Below, piece after piece: positions 19,631 through 28,273 of a DNA stretch of 64,000 nt (position 1 is its first letter; every line of letters begins with the position of its first letter). The stretch comes from Candidatus Limnocylindrales bacterium (GTDB lineage: Bacteria > Desulfobacterota > Binatia > UBA1149 > CAITLU01), in the NCBI GenBank assembly GCA_035626395.1, contig DASPNR010000002.1, positions 533,019 through 597,018 on the forward strand, written 5' to 3'. The translations under genes were made by a program, and so were the position numbers. The notes below the pieces were generated by a model. That model had not been told where the DNA came from. It worked only from the letters and a program-made list of their open reading frames with translations, and did not search any database.

Positions 19631-20447
19631 GCGGCTCGGACCGCGGCGCTTCCGCCTTCGCGGCAAACGTGGCCCGCGACAGCGCGGCGAATGCCTCGAG
19701 GGGAAGATCCTCGGGACGCACGCTCGGCGCGACATCCGCGTCGGCGAACACGCGCGCTGCCGCCTGCTCGCCAACGCGCCGCTCCAGCCAGGCGCCGAGG
19801 CTGTTGCGGAGCATCTTGCGCCGGTTGCCGAAGCTGGCGTGCACGACCTCGCGCAGCGTCTCCTCGTCTCCGACGTCCACGCGCGGGGACGACAGCGGCC
19901 GGATGCGCACGACCTGCGACTCCACGCGCGGCCGCGGACGGAACGATCGGGGCGCCACGACGAAGCCGGTCCTGACGTCGGCGATCATCTGCACGAGCAC
20001 GCTGAGCCCGCCGAAGGACTTGCTGCCGGGTCTGGCGGCAATGCGCTCGACGACTTCCTTCTGCAGCATGACGACCATGTCCTCGACGAGCGGGCGCGCG
20101 CGGAGAAGAGACGCCACGATGGCGGTGCCGCTCTCGTAGGGCAGGTTCGATACGACGCGGGTACCGGCGGCCACGACGGCAGGCAGATTCATCCGCAGGA
20201 CGTCGCCTTCGACCACCCTTACGCCGTTCGCGCCGGCGAATTTCTCGCGCAGAGCGCCGGCCAGCGCCGGATCGATCTCGACGAGCGTCAGCGATGCCGC
20301 ATGCTGCGCCAGCAGCGCCGTCAGCGCACCGCGCCCGGGACCGATCTCCAGCACCGGGCGTCCCTCGACGTCGGCCCACGCGACGATCCGCTCGGCGACG
20401 CTGCGGTCGATCAGGAAGTTCTGGCCCCAGCGGGCGCGCGCGGTCAC
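19623..20447 (-). CDS. rsmA: 16S rRNA dimethyladenosine transferase RsmA/KsgA
   Basis: 274 residues, the usual length. It dimethylates the two adjacent adenines in the 3'-terminal helix of 16S rRNA during 30S maturation, using S-adenosylmethionine. The signature ARWGQNFLID opens the protein. The SAM-binding motif is VLEIGPGRGALT, the acidic VEID follows, and the catalytic motif is NLPY. The start is taken as GTG at 20447, which overlaps the tsaD stop (GTGA) and gives the normal N-terminus; longer frames upstream read through tsaD. Confidence 0.95.
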   Translation of the reverse strand: MTARARWGQNFLIDRSVAERIVAWADVEGRPVLEIGPGRGALTALLAQHAASLTLVEIDPALAGALREKFAGANGVRVVEGDVLRMNLPAVVAAGTRVVSNLPYESGTAIVASLLRARPLVEDMVVMLQKEVVERIAARPGSKSFGGLSVLVQMIADVRTGFVVAPRSFRPRPRVESQVVRIRPLSSPRVDVGDEETLREVVHASFGNRRKMLRNSLGAWLERRVGEQAAARVFADADVAPSVRPEDLPLEAFAALSRATFAAKAEAPRSEPHA

Positions 20448-21466
20448 GACGCTCGGCGTGCCGACGGCGGTGCTTCCGCGTCCCGCGACATGCGCGGCCC
20501 CAGCGGCAGCCGCGACCGAACCTCGAGCTCTTCGCATGGCAGGCCTCGCTGCGCCCGCAGAATGGCCGCATGCGCGATCATCGCACCATTGTCCGTGCAC
20601 ATCGCCATCGGCGGAAAGACGGCAAGCGGCCATCGCTCGCGCACCTTCTCGCGAAGGCGGCTGTTGGCGGAGACGCCGCCGGCGACGGCGATGCGATCGA
20701 CGCCGGTGGCAACCGACACCGCCTGCAGCCGGTCGACCAGCGCGTCGACGATCGCCTCCTGGAACGATGCGCAGATGTCCTCCTTGGCGGCGCCGCCCGG
20801 CTTGGACAGGTAGTCCCACAGCGACGTCTTCAAGCCGGAGAACGAAAGCGCCAGCGGGTCCGCCTTCACGCGCGCGCGCGGAAACGACAGCGCGCGGCAG
20901 TTGCCCTTGCGCGAAAGCTCGTCGATCACACGCCCGCCCGGATAGCCGAGGCCGAGCATCTTGGCACCCTTGTCGAAAGCCTCGCCGGCCGAGTCGTCAC
21001 GGGTGCAGGCGACCTCGACGTAATCGCCGACGTCGCGGACGAGGTAGATCGAGCTGTGACCGCCAGAGACGAGCAGCGCCAGGAACGGCATCTGGATGTC
21101 CGCGTGCACGAGCGGCGACAGGACGTGGCCCTCCAGATGATTGATGCCCAGCAGCGGCTTGCCGCTGCGCAGCGACAGCCCCGTCGCCGCCGCCACCCCC
21201 ACCAGCAGCGAGCCGATGAGGCCCGGCCCGCGCGTGACCGCGATCGCGTCCAGCTCGTCGACGGCGGTCGAGGCACGCTCGAGCGCCAGCTGAAGAACTT
21301 TGGTGATCGTCTCCAGATGCCGGCGCGCGGCGAGCTCCGGGACCACGCCGCCGTAAGGAGCATGCACGGCGTCCTGCGAGGCGATGACGTTGGAGAGAAC
21401 GCTGCGATCGTCGACGACGGCGGCCGAGGTGTCGTCGCAGGAGGTCTCGATGCCAAGGACTCGCAC
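20444..21466 (-). CDS. tsaD: tRNA N6-threonylcarbamoyladenosine transferase TsaD
   Basis: 340-residue essential enzyme that transfers the threonylcarbamoyl group to A37 of ANN-decoding tRNAs, with TsaB and TsaE. The N-terminus RVLGIETSCDDT, the metal-binding HLEGH motif, the SGGHS strand, the DDSAGEAFDKGAKMLGLGYPGG signature and C-terminal DNGAMIA are all present. The GTG at 21466 gives the family-typical start and follows the stop of the TPR lipoprotein gene by 5 bp. The GTGA junction at its end couples it to rsmA. Confidence 0.96.
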   Translation of the reverse strand: MRVLGIETSCDDTSAAVVDDRSVLSNVIASQDAVHAPYGGVVPELAARRHLETITKVLQLALERASTAVDELDAIAVTRGPGLIGSLLVGVAAATGLSLRSGKPLLGINHLEGHVLSPLVHADIQMPFLALLVSGGHSSIYLVRDVGDYVEVACTRDDSAGEAFDKGAKMLGLGYPGGRVIDELSRKGNCRALSFPRARVKADPLALSFSGLKTSLWDYLSKPGGAAKEDICASFQEAIVDALVDRLQAVSVATGVDRIAVAGGVSANSRLREKVRERWPLAVFPPMAMCTDNGAMIAHAAILRAQRGLPCEELEVRSRLPLGPRMSRDAEAPPSARRAS

Positions 21467-21471
21467 GGTCT

Positions 21472-22041
21472 CTAGGATCTGGCGCGCGATGAAGGTGCGC
21501 GGCTTTCGGTGTTGGACTTGATCGAGCGCGAGAGCCCCTCGAGCTCGCCGTGCACGCGCGGGTCGGGCGGCAGGTAGCGACGCGCGCTCGAGAGGAACTC
21601 GGCGCCGCGCGCCGAACGGCCCTGCAGATGGTGCACGTAGGCCAGGAACATGTAGGCGTAGCCGTTGCCCTTGTACATGGAGATGGAGCGCTCGAGCAGC
21701 TCCAGCGCCGATCCCGGCGATCCCTTTTCGATCATGCCCCGCGCGCGATTGGTCATGCGCAGGCTTGCCAGCTCGGCCGGCTGATTCCCCGCCGGCCCTT
21801 TCTTGAGCGCCGCGGCGCGCTCGCGGATCTCCTTCTGCAATGCTTCGGAGGCATGGAGGAATGCCTCCCAATTCTCGACCTTCACCGGCGCCACCGGCTG
21901 CCGCGCCTTCTGCACCACCGCCGGCGGCCTGCGAGGCGGAGGCGCCGGTGCCCGAGCCGGCTGCTGCGCCGCACACCCCGCCACGACGAACGAAACAGCA
22001 AGAGCACCAATCGCGCAGCGGCAAAGATCAGAACGCAGCAT
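21472..22041 (-). CDS. Lipoprotein with TPR-like repeat
   Basis: 189 residues. The signal peptide ends in a lipobox (FVVAGC), then a Pro/Ala/Arg-rich linker. A helical segment containing SALELLERSISMYKGNGYAYMFLAYVHHLQGR looks like one or two TPR repeats. Probably anchored in the outer membrane and facing the periplasm, where such proteins scaffold envelope assembly. It sits between a class A penicillin-binding protein and tsaD. The ATG at 22041 has a good GAGGGTGA site upstream; an in-frame TTG one codon earlier is less likely. Specific function not recognised. Confidence 0.8.
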   Translation of the reverse strand: MLRSDLCRCAIGALAVSFVVAGCAAQQPARAPAPPPRRPPAVVQKARQPVAPVKVENWEAFLHASEALQKEIRERAAALKKGPAGNQPAELASLRMTNRARGMIEKGSPGSALELLERSISMYKGNGYAYMFLAYVHHLQGRSARGAEFLSSARRYLPPDPRVHGELEGLSRSIKSNTESRAPSSRARS

Positions 22042-22072
22042 CAATCACCCTCTTGGACCCGTGCGACCGGAG

Positions 22073-22245
22073 CGGGCGCGCAGAGTGGGCCGGATACGAG
22101 GCGCAGACCGAAGAGTGAGCGGCATCGCCGAGCGCGGGCGCGCAGAGTGGGCCGGATACGAGGCGCAGACCGAGGAGTGAGCGGCATCGCCGAGCGCGGG
22201 CGCGCAGAGTGGTCCGGATACGAGGCGCAGACCGAGGAGTGAGCG
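22073..22245. repeat. 62-bp tandem repeat, about 2.8 copies
   Basis: Units begin at 22073, 22135 and 22197. The first two differ by one base; the third is complete for its first ~49 bases and then continues into the 112-bp hairpin element. Each unit repeats the left part of that element (GCGCAGAGTGG... to ...GTGAGCG), so this is a local amplification of one end. Together with the element it fills the 304-bp gap between two leftward genes; I see no coding sequence in the gap. Confidence 0.9.
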
Positions 22246-22313
22246 TAGGCGGGCTGGAGGCCCGCCGGAGCGAGCCCCGAGGGCTGCAACGAAGTAGACG
22301 GGCCGCTATGCGC
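22202..22313. repeat. Dispersed 112-bp hairpin element, copy A
   Basis: The ends GCGCAGAGTGGTCC (22202-22215) and GGGCCGCTATGCGC (22300-22313) pair in RNA at 13 of 14 positions, counting G-U. In the centre GGCGGGC and GCCCGCC form a perfect 7-bp stem with a 5-base loop. A second copy of the same length (32621-32732) differs at about eight positions. It lies 32 bp after the stop of the upstream leftward gene. Interpreted as a non-autonomous dispersed repeat or structured RNA; function unknown. Confidence 0.85.
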
Positions 22314-22345
22314 GCCCGCCGGCCGATTCAGCAACACCGCCGATC

Positions 22346-24685
22346 TCACTGCCACATGCCTCCGTGCTCGGAGCAGTACTCCGTCGGCTGCTCGCCGTCG
22401 AGAAACGCCTCGCGCACCTGCTTCGGACACTGCGGCCTGGCAATCCCTCCCGTCCTCTTGTCGACGTCCGCCAACACGATGCCCGGAGGAACATCGAAGC
22501 TCGTGTGCGGATGGTCCGCCAGCGCCTGGCGCATGAAATCGGTCCAGATCGGCAGCGCAGCTTCCGATCCGGCAAGGCCCATGCTCGCGGCCTCGTCGAA
22601 ACCGACCCACACCGCCGTCAGCAGATCGGGCGTGAAGCCGACGAACCAGGCGTCCTTGTAGTCATTGGAAGTGCCGGTCTTTCCCGCGGCCGGATGGCGA
22701 AATCCCTTGCGGCGCGCCGTCGCGCCGGTGCCGCGCTCCATGACGCCCTCCAGGATGTGCGTGACGAGGTAGGCGTCGGCTGCCGGCACCACGCGCCGCA
22801 TCTCCACGCTGGCGTCGTGCACGGTCTTGCCGCGTCCGTCTGTCACGCGCCGTACCGACTGGATCGTCGGCCGCATTCCGTCGGTGGCAAAGACGCTGAA
22901 CACGCGCGCCATGTCCATGAGCGGTACCGGATGCCCGCCCAGCACGATGCTCGGGTAGACGCCGAGATCGGCGCTCATGCCCATGCGCACGGCGAGGTCG
23001 CGAATCGCCTTGACCCCCACGTCCTTGGAGATGCGGGCGACGGCCGAGTTCAGCGAGTGCTCGATGGCCTCCCGGACCGTGACGGGGCCGTAGAACTCGC
23101 CTTCGTAGTTGCGAGGCGACCACACCTGCCCCTGCCACTCCCACTGCATGCGCTCGTCGATGACGATGCTGGTGGGCTTGAAGTGCGCCGCGCCCACGCG
23201 CTCGCTGCCGAGCGCCGCCAGCGCGACGATCGGTTTGAACGTCGAGCCCGGCTGGCGCCGCATGTCGACCGCCCGATTGAACTGACTGAGCCCGTAGTCG
23301 CGGCCGCCCACCATCGCCCGGATGGCGCCCGTGCGCGGCTCGATGGCGATCAGCGCCGCCTGCAGCGGCTGGCCCGCCTTGGCCAGCGCCTCGCCGATGT
23401 CGTTCTCGATCTCGCGCACGTTGTCGGCCACGACGTACTCGGCGATCGCCTGCATCTCCGGGTCGAGGGTGGTGAAGATGCTGTAGTTGTCGGCATCCAG
23501 CGTCTGGCGCGGAAAGCGCTTGCCGAGGTCGCGGCCGACGTAGTCGACGAAGTACGGCGCCTGCACGCCCGAGGCGTCGGGGGCGATCACGCGCATCGGC
23601 TCGCCCACCGCGAGCTGATAGTCCGCCTCGCTGATGTCGCCCTGCTCGTGCATCATCGACAGCACCAGATCGCGGCGCGACTGCGCGCGCTCGGGGTGGC
23701 GGTGCGGCGAATAGAAGTTCGGCGAGCGGATGATGCCCGCCAGCGTCGCGATCTCCGCCAGCGAAAGGTCCTGCACGTCGTGCCCGAAGTAGAAGCGAGC
23801 CGCTTCTCCGACTCCGTGCACCGAATCCGACCCGTTCTGCCCCATGTAGATCTCGTTCAGATAGTTCTCGAGAATCTCGAGCTTCGAGAACTTCTGCTCG
23901 GCAACCAGCGCCAGTGCCGCCTCGTTCATCTTCCTGCTCATGGTCCGTTCATTGGACAGGAAGAAGTTCTTCATGAGCTGCTGCGTCAGCGTGGATCCGC
24001 CCTCGATGACGCGGCCGGAAGTGACGTTGACGGCCACGGCGCGCGCCAGCGCGCGCATGTCGACGCCGGCATGCTCGAAGAAGCGCTTGTCTTCGACCGC
24101 GATGACCGCGCGCACGAGCAGGCGCGGGAACTCCTCGAGCTTCATGACGCGCCGGTGCTCGTAGCCGCGCGCGCTGCGCCCGGAGATCAGCGCCGGCTCG
24201 AGCCGGAAATCGAAAACCTCGTTGCCGGTGCCGCGGTCGACGATGCGGATGACGCGCCCGAGCTCGTCGAGATCCATGTGCAGGAAACGGCCCGGCTCGT
24301 TGCCGTCGGGATAGTCGAAAGCGTTCAGGTAGAGATCGAGGCCGCGCGGGCGAGCGGCGAACGCGTAGGTACCGCGCCGTTCGGGCTCGCGCGAGACGCG
24401 CGTGTAGCCGAGCCGCTCCAGCCGTCGCCGGAACGCGTCCGTGTCGACGCGAAGCCCCGGATAGACCGAAAACGAATCGCTGTAGATGCGCGCGGGCACT
24501 TCCCAGCGCTGGCCTTCGAACTTCTGCGCCAGCTGCTGCTCGATCTTCTCGTACTGGACCCACGTGCCCAGCGCGCCGAGCGCGAGCGTCGGCGGGACCA
24601 GCACGAACGCCAGCGAGGCCACGAAGCGTCCGATCGAGAACGCCCTGGCGCTCTTCCTTCTTCCTCCGCCCGTGCTCTCGTTCAC
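22346..24685 (-). CDS. Class A penicillin-binding protein (PBP1 type)
   Basis: 779-residue bifunctional peptidoglycan synthase. A short cytoplasmic tail and one membrane helix (about 20-43) are followed by a UB2H-like region (about 60-165). The glycosyltransferase domain has the catalytic Glu198 in EDKRFFEHAGVD and the GGSTLTQQLMKN motif. The transpeptidase domain has STFK at 481-484, SLN at 544-546 and KTGTSN from 669. All catalytic motifs are intact. The C-terminus holds four Cys residues (PQCPKQ, EYCSEHG). The GTG start overlaps the htrA stop (GTGA), so envelope protease and wall synthase are co-translated. PBP1b-like rather than PBP1a because of the UB2H-like part. Confidence 0.93.
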   Translation of the reverse strand: MNESTGGGRRKSARAFSIGRFVASLAFVLVPPTLALGALGTWVQYEKIEQQLAQKFEGQRWEVPARIYSDSFSVYPGLRVDTDAFRRRLERLGYTRVSREPERRGTYAFAARPRGLDLYLNAFDYPDGNEPGRFLHMDLDELGRVIRIVDRGTGNEVFDFRLEPALISGRSARGYEHRRVMKLEEFPRLLVRAVIAVEDKRFFEHAGVDMRALARAVAVNVTSGRVIEGGSTLTQQLMKNFFLSNERTMSRKMNEAALALVAEQKFSKLEILENYLNEIYMGQNGSDSVHGVGEAARFYFGHDVQDLSLAEIATLAGIIRSPNFYSPHRHPERAQSRRDLVLSMMHEQGDISEADYQLAVGEPMRVIAPDASGVQAPYFVDYVGRDLGKRFPRQTLDADNYSIFTTLDPEMQAIAEYVVADNVREIENDIGEALAKAGQPLQAALIAIEPRTGAIRAMVGGRDYGLSQFNRAVDMRRQPGSTFKPIVALAALGSERVGAAHFKPTSIVIDERMQWEWQGQVWSPRNYEGEFYGPVTVREAIEHSLNSAVARISKDVGVKAIRDLAVRMGMSADLGVYPSIVLGGHPVPLMDMARVFSVFATDGMRPTIQSVRRVTDGRGKTVHDASVEMRRVVPAADAYLVTHILEGVMERGTGATARRKGFRHPAAGKTGTSNDYKDAWFVGFTPDLLTAVWVGFDEAASMGLAGSEAALPIWTDFMRQALADHPHTSFDVPPGIVLADVDKRTGGIARPQCPKQVREAFLDGEQPTEYCSEHGGMWQ

Positions 24686-26526
24686 CGCCGGTCCCCTTCC
24701 TTCGTGCCGTTGTTCTCTTGGTCGCCGTCCTGTTCTTCGGTCTCTTCCTTGTCCTTGCCGCCCTCGCCGCCGTCGGTCTTGGGCGGCTTGATCACTCGGA
24801 ACAAGGTCTGGTCGCCGCGTCGCACCAGCACCAGGACGCTCTGGGTCTTGTCGACGTCGGCGAGCAGCGTGGCGAACTGCTCGGCGCTCTCGACCGAGCG
24901 ATTGCCGACCATCTGGATGAGATCGCCGGGCTGCAGACCCGCTTCCTCTGCCGGCGAGCCCTTCTTGACGGAGGTGACGACGACGCCGCGAGCGTCCTTG
25001 GCCAGGCCGAGCTCCTCGGCCATCTCGGGCGCCAGATCCTGCACCGAAAGGCCGAGCGCGCCGGTCTGCACGGGCTTGGCCGCCTGCGCTTCATCCTCGA
25101 GCTGCGCCACTTCCACCTTGATGGTCATCCGCTCGCCGCCGCGCATCACCACGACGTCGACGGTCTTGCCCACCGGCGTCCCCGCGACGATGGCCGGAAG
25201 ATCACTCGATTTGGCGACCTCGACTCCATCGAACGAGGTGATGACGTCGCCCACCTTCAGCTCGGCCTTGGAGGCCGGGCTGTCCGGGAAGATCTCGGCG
25301 ACGAGCGCGCCCTTGGCGTCGGTAAGACCGAGCGAGCGCGCGATATCCGCGTCGACGGGCTGGATCTTGACGCCCAGCCATCCGCGCGTGACGTGCCCGC
25401 TCTCCTGAAGCTGCGGCACGATGGTGCGCGCCATGTTGACCGGGATGGCGAAGCCGATGCCGATGTTGCCGCCGCCTTGGGAGAAGATCGCCGTGTTGAT
25501 GCCCACAACCTGCCCGGCAAGGTTGACGAGCGGGCCGCCGGAGTTGCCGGGATTGATGGCGGCATCGGTCTGGATGAAGTCGTCGTAGGGATTGCGCCGG
25601 TTGATCTGGCGCCCCTTGGCCGAAACGATGCCGGCGGTCACCGTGTGATCGAGGCCGAACGGGTTGCCGATGGCCACGACCCACTCGCCGACTTTGAGCG
25701 CATCGGAATCACCGAGCGGCACCGGCACCAGCCCAGTGGCGCCTTTGATGCGGATGACGGCCAGGTCGGTCTTGGAATCGACTCCGACCACCTCGGCCTC
25801 GAACTCGCGCTCGTCGTGCAGGCGCACGACGATCTTCGCTGCATCCTCGACGACGTGGGAATTGGTGATGATGGCGCCGTCGGTGTCGAGCACGAACCCG
25901 GAGCCGAGGCTGCGGCGCGGGCCGCGGAAGAACGGCTCGAAAGGTCCTTCCATCCCACCGCGTCCGCCGAGCTCCTCCTTCTCTTCGGACTCGGTGGAGA
26001 TGTTGACGACCGAGGGGCCCAGCACTTCCACGAGCTTGCTGAAATCGGGCAGGCCCTGCACCAGCGCGTCCCGCGCGGTGACGGGCAGCTGGTCGGGCAG
26101 ATGCGGCGCCGGCGGCGCCGGCGGCACGAGCACCGGTGGCCCTTCGACGTTGCCTTCACCTCTTGCGCCGCCGCTGTCCTGATCTTCGCGAGCATCGCCA
26201 GGCTGATTCTCGGGCCTCTCGCGCGGCTGCGGAGCTTCCATCGCCGGCGGTGCACCGGCGCCGCGCTCGCGCTGGCCCTCGGGCGCATCCATTCCGTGCT
26301 GCTCCTGCGGCGCGTCCGTGTCGCGCTGCTCCTGCGGCGCGTCCATTCCTCGCTGCGCCAGCGGCGCATCCATTCCGCGATGCGCCTGCGGCGCATCCAT
26401 TCCGCGATGCGCCTGCGGCGCATCTATGCGCTCCTCCTCGCAGCCTCGGACGGCCGTGGTCACGCCGACGCCGAGGATCGCGCCGAACACCAAACCCAAC
26501 GTCAGCATCGAACGTGTGGCCTTCAT
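24682..26526 (-). CDS. HtrA/DegP-type periplasmic serine protease with N-terminal nonapeptide repeats
   Basis: 614 residues. A signal anchor (residues 7-26) precedes six 9-residue repeats (consensus MDAPQAHRG, 34-87) and a Pro/Glu-rich linker. The trypsin-like domain has the triad His224 (TNSHVV), Asp254 (KTDLAVI) and Ser329 (GNSGGP). PDZ1 lies at about 385-475 and PDZ2 at about 500-590, then an acidic tail. It degrades or refolds misfolded envelope proteins. The repeat and linker region is much longer than in E. coli DegP. The ATG overlaps the upstream DUF1844 stop (TGATG) and the stop overlaps the penicillin-binding protein gene. Confidence 0.93.
   Translation of the reverse strand: MKATRSMLTLGLVFGAILGVGVTTAVRGCEEERIDAPQAHRGMDAPQAHRGMDAPLAQRGMDAPQEQRDTDAPQEQHGMDAPEGQRERGAGAPPAMEAPQPRERPENQPGDAREDQDSGGARGEGNVEGPPVLVPPAPPAPHLPDQLPVTARDALVQGLPDFSKLVEVLGPSVVNISTESEEKEELGGRGGMEGPFEPFFRGPRRSLGSGFVLDTDGAIITNSHVVEDAAKIVVRLHDEREFEAEVVGVDSKTDLAVIRIKGATGLVPVPLGDSDALKVGEWVVAIGNPFGLDHTVTAGIVSAKGRQINRRNPYDDFIQTDAAINPGNSGGPLVNLAGQVVGINTAIFSQGGGNIGIGFAIPVNMARTIVPQLQESGHVTRGWLGVKIQPVDADIARSLGLTDAKGALVAEIFPDSPASKAELKVGDVITSFDGVEVAKSSDLPAIVAGTPVGKTVDVVVMRGGERMTIKVEVAQLEDEAQAAKPVQTGALGLSVQDLAPEMAEELGLAKDARGVVVTSVKKGSPAEEAGLQPGDLIQMVGNRSVESAEQFATLLADVDKTQSVLVLVRRGDQTLFRVIKPPKTDGGEGGKDKEETEEQDGDQENNGTKEGDRR
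26266..26427 (-). repeat. 27-bp coding minisatellite in the htrA-like gene, six copies
   Basis: Six in-frame 27-base units encode IDAPQAHRG, MDAPQAHRG, MDAPLAQRG, MDAPQEQRD, TDAPQEQHG and MDAPEGQRE. The first two are almost identical at the DNA level and the others diverge. Copy-number change would not shift the frame, so the stalk length could vary between strains. Confidence 0.9.
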
Positions 26527-27101
26527 CAGCCCTGGTTTCCTTCACCCGCTCCGCGGCGAGTTTCGCGCACATAGCGCATGCGTAAGTCGTAAAGGACGTC
26601 CTCGATCAGTCGCGCCTCGTCCTCGGCGAGATTGCCCGCCGTCTTGCGCTCGAGCATCCCGAGGATGTCGATCAAAGCCGCGGCCTCGGCGAGGTTCCGC
26701 TTCGGCCCCTTGCCGGCCGGGTCGGGCACGGCGCCCATGAACATCAATGCCTGCGTGGCCAGACCGACGACGAAGCTCGAGAACGTGATCTCGGAGGGCT
26801 TGCCGCCAGCGGCCTTGTTGGCCGCGTTGAACGCGGCTTCGCTCTCCGCAGCCGAAGTCGATGATCCCCGCTCCGGCGATGCCTCGCCGGCACCGGCGCC
26901 CTGCTCGTCCGCCGTGGCGTCCGCGCCCGCCGCGTGCGCACTGTCTTTCGGACCCGAGGCGCCCGTTCGCTCGCGCTCGTTGGCAGCCGAGCCGGCCTCC
27001 GCCGCGTTGCCCTCGCCGTTCTCCGCGCGCGGCGTGCCGTCGGGGCCGAAGCGCCGCCGGTCTTCCACCTTGAACGCACGCTCGTCTCGTTCGTCGCTCA
27101 T
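26526..27101 (-). CDS. DUF1844 domain protein
   Basis: 191 residues. The first 90 are low-complexity, charged and Ala/Gly-rich. The C-terminal half is a DUF1844 domain: ITFSSFVVGLATQALMFMGAVPDP, then AAALIDILGMLERKTAGNL and RLIEDVLYDLRMRYV. The domain is small, conserved in delta-like bacteria and of unknown function. It is cytoplasmic as far as can be seen. First gene of a coupled chain with the HtrA-type protease and PBP1-type synthase, suggesting a link to envelope maintenance. ATG at 27101; it diverges from cysK. Confidence 0.85.
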   Translation of the reverse strand: MSDERDERAFKVEDRRRFGPDGTPRAENGEGNAAEAGSAANERERTGASGPKDSAHAAGADATADEQGAGAGEASPERGSSTSAAESEAAFNAANKAAGGKPSEITFSSFVVGLATQALMFMGAVPDPAGKGPKRNLAEAAALIDILGMLERKTAGNLAEDEARLIEDVLYDLRMRYVRETRRGAGEGNQG

Positions 27102-27264
27102 AAGTCCCTACCTGTGCCTGCGGAACGCCTCGACCGCGACCGGCCAGCCGGTAAAGCCGCCGTGCATCCATGAGCCCAGCGCCTCGCCGCGTCGATGGCC
27201 TCACGAGTAGCCGATGCAGTAGCAGAAGCCCGAAAAAGCTTCATATGCAGCCTGGGCAAGGTTT

Positions 27265-27293
27265 TTGACTCCATGCAATGGGGTTCCTATCAT
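27265..27293 (+). promoter_or_regulatory. Sigma70-type promoter for cysK-larE
   Basis: TTGACT (27265-27270), a 17-bp spacer and TATCAT (27288-27293). Transcription would start near 27300, about 27 bases before the cysK ATG at 27327, which argues against the longer upstream in-frame starts. Confidence 0.65.
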
Positions 27294-27326
27294 CCGCTCC
27301 CGCGGTGGCCCTGCCGCGCCTCTTTC

Positions 27327-28265
27327 ATGCCGCAAGCCTGCCAAGTCGCCAGCAACACCCTCGAGCTGATCGGCAACACCCCCGTCATCGAACTCACGCG
27401 CATCGTCCCGGCGGGCGGCGCTCGCGTGCTCGGCAAGCTCGAGTCCCAGAATCCCGGCGGCAGCGTCAAGGATCGGATCTGCCTCAGTATCATCGAAGCC
27501 GCCGAGCGCGACGGCCTTCTCGGCCCCGGCGGCACGATCGTCGAGCCGACCAGCGGCAATACCGGCATTGGCCTGGCCCTGGTGGCGGCAGCGCGGGGCT
27601 ATCGGCTCATCCTGACGATGCCGGACACGATGAGCGAGGAGCGGCGAAGCCTGCTGCGCGCGTATGGGGCCGAGCTGATCCTGACGCCCGATAGCAAGGG
27701 AATGCACGCGGCCATCGCCAAGGCCGAAGAGATCGTCCGCTCCAACCCCGGCTTCTTCATGCCGAGCCAGTTTTCGAACCCCGCCAACCCCGATGCGCAC
27801 CGCCGCAGCACCGCCCGCGAAATCCTCGACCAGTGCCCGCGCATCGATGCATTCGTGGCCGGGGTGGGAACGGGCGGCACGATCACAGGTGTCGGCTCGG
27901 TGCTGAAGAAGGAGCGGCCCGGCGTGAGCATCGTGGCCGTGGAGCCGGCGGGGTCGGCGGTCCTGTCGGGCGGTGAGGCCGGCTTTCACGCCATCCAGGG
28001 CATCGGCGCCGGCTTCGTCCCCGCCAACCTGGACGTGGGCGTCATCGACCGCGTCATCACGGTCAGCGACGACGACGCCAAGACCTACACTCGCCGCCTG
28101 GCTGCGGAAGAAGGAATTCTCGTCGGCATTTCGGCAGGCGCCGCGGCAGCCGCCGCCCTACGTGTTGCCAGCGAGCTTCCCTCCGATGCCATCGTCCTGT
28201 TCATGCTGTGCGACACCGGAGAGCGATATCTGACCACGGATCTGTTCGGGTCGGCCGGCATCTGA
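27327..28265 (+). CDS. cysK: Cysteine synthase (O-acetylserine sulfhydrylase)
   Basis: 312-residue PLP enzyme that makes L-cysteine from O-acetylserine and sulfide. LELIGNTPVIEL opens the domain, the PLP lysine is in NPGGSVKDR, the substrate loop is EPTSGNTGIGLAL, the phosphate loop is GVGTGGTITGVG and the C-terminal Ser-region is GISAGAA. The start at 27327 agrees with the promoter and family length; no strong ribosome binding site is visible. Eight bases separate it from larE, so both share a transcript. Confidence 0.94.
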   Translation: MPQACQVASNTLELIGNTPVIELTRIVPAGGARVLGKLESQNPGGSVKDRICLSIIEAAERDGLLGPGGTIVEPTSGNTGIGLALVAAARGYRLILTMPDTMSEERRSLLRAYGAELILTPDSKGMHAAIAKAEEIVRSNPGFFMPSQFSNPANPDAHRRSTAREILDQCPRIDAFVAGVGTGGTITGVGSVLKKERPGVSIVAVEPAGSAVLSGGEAGFHAIQGIGAGFVPANLDVGVIDRVITVSDDDAKTYTRRLAAEEGILVGISAGAAAAAALRVASELPSDAIVLFMLCDTGERYLTTDLFGSAGI

Positions 28266-28273
28266 GCGCTGCG

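Noticed and set aside
22073..22245. CRISPR array
   Set aside because: Units are contiguous 62-bp tandem copies without unique spacers, and no cas genes are present.
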